Origin: Phaseolus vulgaris
Taxonomy: Eukaryota; Streptophyta; Magnoliopsida; Fabales; Fabaceae
Assembly (NCBI RefSeq): GCF_000499845.2
Contig: NC_023756.2
Span: forward strand, 36,959,880 to 37,023,879
DNA: 64,000 bases
Direction: 5' to 3'
The notes below the pieces were generated by a model that did no database searches, was not told the DNA's origin, and saw only the letters and a program-made list of their open reading frames with translations. How positions within the stretch are numbered: position 1 is the first letter of the stretch; each line of letters starts with the position of its first letter. A program made the translations under genes and the position numbers. Positions 55,721 through 64,000 of this stretch are shown here, piece after piece.

Positions 55721-56682
55721 AGGGATTTATACTAACAAAAACCATAACAATTAATATTACATTCAAAACTCAAATCACACTTTGAGACATTTTCTTCTTC
55801 TTGCATCATAATTACTATGAAATGTAGCATTACATTGAGAAATTAACATATCACAAGTATAATTACTAATCATCAATAAATGTTTATCTTATTCTCCTTT
55901 AATTCATTCCATCATAGCTCACTGTCCATTCCTATCTTCAATTGGCATTTCATCTTGAAGATAAAATACCTAAGTCTGGATTCCTTTCACCACATACTAT
56001 TAAAACACATCCGTGTGCTGTGTCGGTCGTGAGGAAATTCCACAGAGCAGCCCCAAACCTATGAACAGTGCAGAGAATGTTGTCTCTTGGGTTGTTAATG
56101 TTGAGGATCTGTCATTCAACATCCTCGTCTCGTTCTTGGCTCTTCCTAGACTCAAACCCAATTTCCAACAAAATGTTAAGTTTGCATGTTGTATGTATAA
56201 TCCTCATTTACATGTTTTTTTTTGGAAAAACATTTCCTTTTTTTGTGTGAATAGTATTCAATATATGTATTACTAAAAAATGCAATCTTTTGTCAACAAA
56301 ATGTTTTTTAAGTTGAATAACTTAGAGAAAACACAACATTGAGAAAAGTTTTGAATCTAACTAATCAAATGCTTCTATATAAATTACCTTTTGGTATACT
56401 TCCTTGATTTGATTTTGAGATAAATCTCATCATTCTTTGAAAAATTTTATCTGCGTCTTTGTCGTCTTCATCTTTGTCCATGTTGCTGGGTATTTCTCTA
56501 AACTCTAAAAATTCAAAGATAGGTATAAATATTATTTTTGTCACTGGTTAAAATTTGATAACTTTGATGAGAAAACTCTGAATCTTCGCCTTTTATAGGG
56601 AAAAGAGATGAGTAGTTCAATGAAAGAAGATTAATATTAATTTTATTAGTAATTTTCTTTTTCAAATGATTATTTAACTATA

Positions 56683-56954
56683 CACTACAAGAAAATCATT
56701 AAAATAGAAATTAATTTTATAGGTAAAAATATTTAGTTACTATATTGACTAAATTTAGAATATAAATAATTGGTAGTTAAAACCTTGGTAGCTAATTAGA
56801 TATCAATTTAGAATCTATTTAACAATAATACAAACTAATTAAGAAACCAAAATTTATTTTAGTCTCTAAAATGGTTTCTAATTTAATCATTATAGCAACT
56901 AATTAATTATTGTCTCTCTAAAATTGATTTTTATTTAATGATTTTCTTGAAGTG
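56683..56954. mobile_element. CACTA-type MITE in U5
   Basis: Ends CACTACAAGAAAATCATTAA and ATGATTTTCTTGAAGTG, flanked by ATA. Same length (272 bp) as the U2 copy. Confidence 0.8.
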
Positions 56955-58040
56955 ATATTTAAAATAAGAAAATTAGTTAATGTATACATTTAATTATTAA
57001 ATAATGTCATTAATGTAATAAGTCAATGTAAACATTGTAGTATTTATTCATTTAATTATTTGTGTAAAATATTAATATATGCATTAGTTGAATGTGTTAT
57101 ATAATTAATATTTTAAAATGTTACTAGTCACATCTCTATAATCTCTCTCTCTTTCTCTCTCTCCACACACAAGCATAGGAACAAGAATGAGGAAGATGAG
57201 TGTGGGTTTGACTATCTTATACCCTTTCCCTGAGGTTAGGTGAGCCAAGTCACTATACTGTAGCGATTATAGTAATAAATGTCATATTTATGTAAGATTT
57301 CATATTAAAATAGAAAGCGCTTGTGGATATTAATTGAAAAAATAACTATAATATAACTCCTAATTTATGAATTTAAACATGTTTACATATTTTGTGATTA
57401 TAATACGAATAAGAATGGTTTATTCCCAAATTTGTGTTAATTTCATTATTCTAAGGAAAAATGGAGATGAAAGGGCAAAATGAGAATATACAAGATAAAA
57501 GTGGAAAGTCGAAACGCTCCAAATACCTAAGTCTGGATTCCTTTCACCATATATTATTAAAACACAACAGTGTGCTGTGTTGGTCGTGAGGCCATTCCAT
57601 ATAGCAGCCCCATACCAATGAACAGTGTTGAGAATGTTGTCTCTTGGGTTGTTAATGTTGAGGCATAGTATTAATACATCAACACCTTACATGTTTTTTT
57701 TTATAAAAAAATGTCTTTTTTTTAATAGTAATTAATATATGTATTACTAAAAAAATGCAATGTTGTGTCCACGAAATGTTATTTAAGTTGAATAACTAAG
57801 AGAAAATTCAACATTGAGAAAATGTTTGGATCTAATTAATCAAATCCTTCTATATACATTTCCTTTGGTATACTTCCTTGATTTGATTTTAAGATAAATC
57901 TCATCATTCTTTGATAACTTTCATGAGAAAACTCTATGAATCTTCGTCTTTTATAGAGAAAAAAGATTAGTACTTCAATGAAAGAGGATTAATCTTAATG
58001 TTTCTAGTAATTTTCTTTTTAAAATGATTGTTTAAATATA

Positions 58041-58378
58041 CACAAGAAGAAAATTATTCAAATAGAAACTAATTTTACCGATAAAAATAATTCGTTACTA
58101 TATTGACTAAATTAGAAATCATTTTAGAGGCTAAACAAATCTTGGTTTCTAAATTAGTTTCTATTTTTTTGTTACCAAATTTAGAATCTAAATAATTGGT
58201 AGTTAAAACCATGGTAGCTAATTAGATATCAATTTAGAAACTATTTAACAACAATAGAAACTAATTTAGAAACCAAAAATTATTTTAGTATCTGAAATGG
58301 TCTTTAATTTAGTCACTGTAACATCTAATTATTTTTTAATCTAAAATTGTTTTTCTATTTAATGGGTTTATTGTAGTG
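58041..58378. mobile_element. CACTA-type MITE in U6
   Basis: Ends CACAAGAAGAAAATTATT and GGGTTTATTGTAGTG with ATA flanks. Same form as U4 (338 bp). Confidence 0.65.
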
Positions 58379-58969
58379 ATATTTAAAATAAGAAAATTAG
58401 TTAATGTATACATTTAATTATTAAATAATGTCATTAATGTAATAAATTAATGTAAACATTATAGTATTTATGTGATATCATTTAATATATTAATACATAT
58501 TAATGTAACATAAATAACCCTAATTTATTTATTTATTCATTTAATTATTTGTGTAAAATATTAATATATGCATTAATTTAATGTATTATATAATTAATAT
58601 TGTAAAACGTTATTAGTAACATCTCTAAAATATTTCTCTCTTTCTCTCTCTCCACACGTAAGCATAGGAACAACAAAGAGGGAGACGAGTGTGGGTTTGA
58701 CTATCTTATCCCCTTTTCCTAAGGTTAGGTGGGCCAAGTCACTATACTGCAATGATTATAATTCTCAGATATGTTAAAAGAGTGATAAGTGTCATATTTA
58801 TGTAATATTTCATATTAAAATAAGTAACACTTGTGGATATTAATTGTTAAAATAACTAATATAACCCCTAATTTATGAATTTGAACATTTTAACATATAT
58901 TGTGATTATAATATGAATAAGAATGATTTATTCCCAAATTTGTGTTAGTTTCATGATTCTAGGAAAAAA

Positions 58970-59885
58970 TGGAGATGAAAGGGCAAAAGGAGAATATACA
59001 AGATAAAAATGGAAAGTTGGAATGCTCCAAATACTCATCCAAACTCGCCTAAGCTAGAAGCTTCCAGAAGATCTCACACAAGCGAGCCCAATCTTGCCTA
59101 GGCGAGATCACTCTAGAGACGTTGGGCCTGTTTTTGTCACACTCGCCCAGGCAAAAAGTCACTTAGCCCAACCCCAACTAGGTTAAACATGAGGCGTGAG
59201 GCACAACCGTAGACATCAATGTGGAGAATAGGTGATAGAAAACCCTAGAGGAGGCAACCATCAAAGAGAAATATCCTGGATCTTCTTCTCTTGCTTTCCA
59301 TGCTTGTAATGGCCAACATGAGTGGCGAATTCTATCCTTGGGATTAGGAGTAGTTCAAACCCAGTGTATTGAGGTGATATCTAAATATAATATTATGTTC
59401 TTGATTGATGATTTGTATTGTCATTTTGTCTCTAATGCTTGTTTATCATTATTTAAATCCTTAGATTTGTCTGAAAAGTATCTCTAAGTTTCTGACCCAA
59501 ATGATAATGTTTAACATACGGTAGGAATAGATTTGAAATGTTAATTGCTATCAACATCTAATCGTAATACTAAAGATTTTTTATAAATATGCGAGGAATC
59601 GATATAAATGAATTTTATATGAGATCAATATCAATCAAAGGATAGAATATTACTATACTTTTCAAAATACAAAAGATTAAGAATGATGAACCCCAATCCC
59701 AATTTTCCCAAATTGAACCAACAAATTCTTTGACTTGCTTTCTTTATAATTTTTGCAATCTTTATAACAAACTCCCAACAAACTTTATTTACTTTTCTTT
59801 TCTATTTAGTAAATCTTATACTTAATAATTCAAATGTTCCTTGTGGGTTTGATATCCATCCTTAGGGACAAATTATTACTTCTGA
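58970..59885 (+). mobile_element. Diaspora-like Ty3 LTR fragment in tail T of D2
   Basis: Near-identical to 44090-45020. It includes CTCGCCTAAGCTAG and CTTGCCTAGGCGAG and ends before GACGTTGTTGGGGAAAA (59883-59899), a primer-site-like string. No gag follows. Confidence 0.5.
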
Positions 59886-59968
59886 CGTTGTTGGGGAAAA
59901 ATTTAACTTTTGAGTACAAATTCCTAAATATTGTGAATATTTTAATTGTTTTCATTTTTTTGTTTAAG

Positions 59969-60262
59969 GTATGTAGAGTGAAATTGTGGGGAAAGTTTAA
60001 TGTGATGGTTGTCAGAGGACTTTTTATTTTCTTAATAGGTTTCCAATGTAAGTTTACAAATTTACCCTTTTTTAAAAAAAATACTTGAATAATGAAATAT
60101 GAGGTAATGCATGTAGAATGAATTTGTGGGGAAAGTTTATTCAAGTTTGTGAGTAATGTGATGGTTGTGAGAATTTTTATTTTTTTAAAAAAAATATTTA
60201 AAATGTAACTTTACAAATTTATACATTTTAAAAAAAATACTTGAATAATGAAATATGAGGTA
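59969..60262. repeat. 140-bp tandem repeat, two units (D2)
   Basis: Units start at about 59969 and 60109. The middle unit of the D1 array (45244-45382) is missing. An open minus-strand frame across the repeat (59830-60144) has no recognised content and is not called. Confidence 0.85.
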
Positions 60263-61855
60263 TTTTTTCTGTAGATTTTAGTTAATTAAAATTTTAGTCA
60301 ATAATTTCTTGTTTCGTTGAATAATTATTTTTGAAAAAAATATGAGTTACTTATCATTGTTTAAAGATAAAAAGTTTTGATAAAAATAATATTTTTTGTT
60401 ATAAAATGAATTCTAATAATAGAAATTGTAAAAAATGTTTAAAAAATAATTTGATATAATTGATTATTTATTTACTTAATAAAAATATAATATTAAAATT
60501 AATTAAAAATAAAAATAAATTAGTTATTTATGTACAAAATTTGTTTAAATTAAAATATTATTAACCAAATATTTCAGTGAAAAGAATATAAATAATATGT
60601 GTTTAAATTAAAATATTATTAATCAAATATTTTAGTTAAAATATATAAATAATCTAATTAGAAAAAAAAATATAAAATCAGAACCAAAATATGCTGATGC
60701 AAAAAATAAAAATGATAACAAAAATTAAAAACATTGTACAAGAAAATATAGCACAAAATCAATTATGGCATGGATAACATAATATGTACCACAACATTGA
60801 TTTTCGTAAATAAATAAGGTTAATATTGTTTATCTACAAGGGACAATCAATTATCCAAAGAAAAAACATAGATAATCGATTATTGGGGAAAAACATTTAT
60901 CCGTTGAAAAAAAAATATAATCAATGTTGTTTTCCTCTAAAATGGCATGCATAATCTATTCTCGTGTCTTTTTGTCTAAATTTAAAATGTTTCACTGTTG
61001 TGCACAAACTTCATGGCAGAAGCTCACGCGGTTTCAACAAAATAGTTGACGGTAACAAAGTAAAATGACACAAGCTTATGTGGTTTTCTTCCCAAATTTT
61101 CAGCAGTAGCGAGGATGGGATAAAACACTTTCGTTACATTTTCTCACTCAAATCCACACAAACCAGTAGATACAAAGAGAAATCATCAACGCACATCCAT
61201 CTTCGACAATAGTAAATGACTAGAAACAAACACAACATAAGTCTTCGTTTGACATGCTTAATTTAACCTTTTACAAGATAAAGCAAACTGAAAGCTTCTT
61301 CTATCACCTTTGGAGAACTTCATAGTCAGATGAACTAGATTTGAGTAAATGATGCTTGCCTAGATATTTCCTAACGTGGTCAAACAGATTGTGTTGATAA
61401 AATGGAGACTACATGGAAAAATATGGTAGGATAATTATCTGAATAACATAGGTTTAATTCATGTAAGTATTCGAAGAAGATTACACAAAGCTCACGTCCA
61501 TTAAATGAATTTAACGCGGTCTAGTGTCTTAACAAATTATTTGACAATACTACATATAATAAAGACCATAAGTCTTTCGTTTGCCCAAACAAAAATGAAA
61601 TTAAAAGATTATTTTAGATTTAGTATTGTTCATGACATGACGATATAATGCAAGAGATAAGCTTGATTATACATTTTTTTTCTCAACTCCATTAATAATC
61701 TTTTTTATGTGTAATCTATCTAATTATGTTTATAAAATTATATGAAGTGTTTATCCTTTTGTTATCATGTAAAAACTAATCATCAAAATTATAATTCAAT
61801 TAAAATCAAATTTCAGAATTAGATTTGAAAGTGAAAGGCGTGCAATCATAACATT

Positions 61856-63678
61856 CACTACATTTAAAAGAAAAATTAGTTGCAAAAGAAAGTGAAGGTG
61901 ATGCTGTGAACGCTAAATAGTGTCCTATAAGCCTTCAATATTAAAAAATAATTAAATAAAGCGTGGGTAACTGTGACTTATATGAACATAAACTAAAAAA
62001 AAACAAAAAAAATTACATGGATAGAATGGTCACAACTGAAACTATAAATAATAAATAATAATAAAAATTTAAAATTTGTAGGTTATGCCTACATAAAAAT
62101 AATATATATATTTAAATTAAATTTTTATATGTAATAAAATTATGAAGGTTCAGTCCACGCTTGTTTAAAAATTGTGTGGCCAAATTGTTGACTAAGTCCA
62201 CGCTTCTTTGAATAAACAATATAAAATATAATTTTGTGTGGGTAACATGTAGGCTAAATCCACGCTTGTTTAAAAATATGTGGCGAATATGTAGGCTAAG
62301 CCCATGCTTCTTTAAATAAATAATATAAAATATAATTTTGTGTGGGGAGCATGTAGGTTAGGCCCATGCAAAAAACACACCACCCGTGTCCCACGCACCG
62401 TCACTATTTTTATGTCGAGCATATTAGCTTTGATCCGATCGGTCATCGGTAGTCGATGACGTCAGCAGCAGAGAACCACGTGGACCACTCGCAAGGTGAC
62501 ACGTGGACCAGGTGACAGGGAGACCAGGGAGGCGATCGCCAAGAGCGGTGATCGGGGGTCAGTAATCAAGTGACCGTCGACAGATCAGGCGGCAGAGAGG
62601 TCAGGGGATAGATCACCCAGAACGGTGATCGGTGGTCAGTAGTCAAGTGGCCACCAACAGACCAGTTCTCAGACTAACGCCTGGGGCAGAACGCGAGAAG
62701 CAAATAAGCACTGATCAGTCATCGGGTGCATTGTCATCGGGGTCTCGTGTTACACGCAGTTAAACTGGGACTGAGGTTCCCAGCGAGAGCGTTACGCATG
62801 GACCTCGCACGAGCACATCTCAGGGAATCATGCACGAGAGTGGCCTGAGGGAACTAGTAAACCAGTCAGTGATTGGTGATTCCCTCAACCCATTACATGC
62901 GTGGCACCGTGAAGGGTAAGCTGTATACGCAGAGAGCAACGTTTGGTGAGTGTGCCTAGACCAGCCACACCTGACGTTCTGCTAAGAGTATGCGATTTAC
63001 CCAGATGAGAGAAATATCCTAAGTTACTACGCAAGGGCGTAACTTAGGCACACAAAAGGAAGCGCTAGAGCCCTTCCAGTAAGTGACACGTGTGTGGTTA
63101 GATGTGAGTTGCAGGCCTCCATGTGTCATCATCTGAGAGGGGTGCGGTCCAGACAAAAGTGCACTCCGTACCACTAAGGGTACAGACAAGCGCAGCCAAG
63201 CGCAGGGACGCGCAGACATGCACAGACTCTCACGCTCTCACTACTGATTCTGCAGGTACACTGTCTCTGAAAAGCATAACAGAATTCTGTTATGCCCAGA
63301 AACAGAGGGAGAGACACAATAAAGAGGGAATCAGGGAGAGATGAGGGGGAGAGAAAAAAAGAGAGTAAGAGTTTTTCACACACACTGCTAGTTTTCTCAT
63401 CTTTGGTGGTTCTGTGGACTAACTTGATCGTCGGAGTGCAAACGGCCGCTAGAGGCGCCGTCTGTGTGTTTTGCAGGTCACGTTTGGAGATCCAAGAGAA
63501 GGTTCTGAGGGTGATTCTGCAGAAGACGCAGTCGCGTAGACGGGGCAGAGAGTGCTACGAAGCGATTCCTCCACGTTCGAGTTGCCGGCAGGATCAAGCT
63601 TCCAAAGTTTAATTGCGTCTATTTATTATAAGTAGTGTCCCTTTTTGACCCATCCTAATAAGCATATTTTTTGTAGTG
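61856..63678. mobile_element. Non-autonomous CACTA-type element in block P (copy 3), interrupted
   Basis: Ends CACTACATTTAAAAG and ATATTTTTTGTAGTG with ATT flanks, as in copy 2. The Tat-like solo LTR at 62431-63596 is nested in it. Confidence 0.75.
62431..63596 (+). mobile_element. Tat/Ogre-like Ty3 solo LTR in block P of D2
   Basis: TGATCCGATCGGTCATCGG to GCCGGCAGGATCA, flanked by AGCTT on both sides (62426-62430 and 63597-63601). Block P copies 1 and 2 have the empty site (ATATTAGCTTCCAA), which fixes the ends. G-boxes lie near 62478 and 62502, and another CACGTG near 63088. U5 signature ACTTGATCGTCGGAGTGC near 63422. 1166 bp. Open frames within (63019-63612) reflect its GC content and are not genes. 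Confidence 0.97.
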
Positions 63679-64000
63679 ATTTTTTTGCTATATATAAATA
63701 GGAATATTACATTTAGATAAATCACCATATACTCTTAATGGAAAAGTTTTGAATCTTACCTTACATTTGCCATGACACTGTTATGAATAGTATAAATTTA
63801 AATTATGCGTATTTAACCTTAGAAATTTATTTTACATGACATTGTTATAAATATTATAAATTTAAATTATACGTATTTAACCTTATAAATTTAAGTAATA
63901 TTGGAACATAATAGCATACTCTTATATATTAATTGATAGAACTCATGTATCCTATTTAACCATGGCAAGAATCATTTAAATTTATAACACGTAAATAAGA

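Larger units (their letters stand above)
55721..61190. repeat. Macro-repeat D2, left part (Q, U5-U6, T)
   Basis: Corresponds to 39024-46460 without the two insertions. Q part 55721-55965, U5 55966-57523, U6 57523-59030, T 59030-61190. The copia target (GAAATCATCAACG) and the solo-LTR target (CATAATTACTATG) are unoccupied here. Confidence 0.85.
61191..64000. repeat. Macro-repeat D2, right part (T end and block P copy 3)
   Basis: T end 61191-61454, then block P to the window end, interrupted by a solo LTR at 62431-63596. The window ends inside P, at a position matching about 53313 of copy 2. Confidence 0.85.

Noticed and set aside
59830..60144. 104-residue minus-strand frame in tail T
   Set aside because: It spans the 140-bp tandem repeat. 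The D1 counterpart does not keep the frame.
63019..63612. Frames of 66-106 residues near the window end
   Set aside because: They are inside the solo LTR at 62431-63596. The last one runs across the LTR end into block P.

Overview
This window looks like gene-poor, repeat-rich nuclear DNA from a flowering plant. The Ty1/copia and Ty3 elements and the AT-rich background suggest a papilionoid legume, but that is inference from recalled family resemblance and not from a search. I find no convincing host protein gene, rRNA or tRNA. Every longer coding segment belongs to a transposable element: Ty1/copia, Ty3 (chromovirus, Diaspora-like and Tat/Ogre-like), LINE, CACTA and Mutator-type elements.

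Layout. 1-5600: end of one macro-repeat (block P), a CACTA transposase remnant and one copy of block U. 5600-17860: a decayed Diaspora-like Ty3 element (gag 7702-9350, protease 9600-10130, downstream part 14707-15500). It is split by a Tat-like solo LTR (8507-8963) and by an internally deleted copia element on the minus strand (10263-14701, target duplication TATAC). A second Tat-like solo LTR follows (16021-17166). 17860-19990: diverged copies of the P and U blocks and a Mutator-type MITE with a perfect 9-bp duplication. 19998-24680: LINE ORF2 end (+), a copia solo LTR (-) and LINE ORF1 (-). 24680-27230: AT-rich, nothing recognised. 27231-30290: CA-rich minisatellite, a copia LTR with a gag stub, and a Ty3 leader/gag fragment with an internal duplication. 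30290-36840: a LINE ORF1 (-) split by a chromovirus whose gag-pol is nearly open. 37800-38613: another LINE fragment (-).

38640-64000: a macro-tandem array. Its order is Q, then two or three U units (1.2-1.55 kb, each carrying a CACTA-type MITE), then tail T, then block P. It occurs as D1 (38640-54153, interrupted by a solo LTR and a 5.2-kb copia element) and D2 (55721 to the window end, interrupted in P by another solo LTR). The window start is the P end of a further unit. Each young insertion has an uninterrupted counterpart in a sister copy, so duplication preceded insertion.

The most unusual signal is a pair of 16-bp palindromes (consensus AAACAAYCGRTTGTTT) separated by exactly 5 bp. It recurs ten times in the copia LTRs and internal regions, once inside the pol reading frame, where the 21-bp period equals seven codons.
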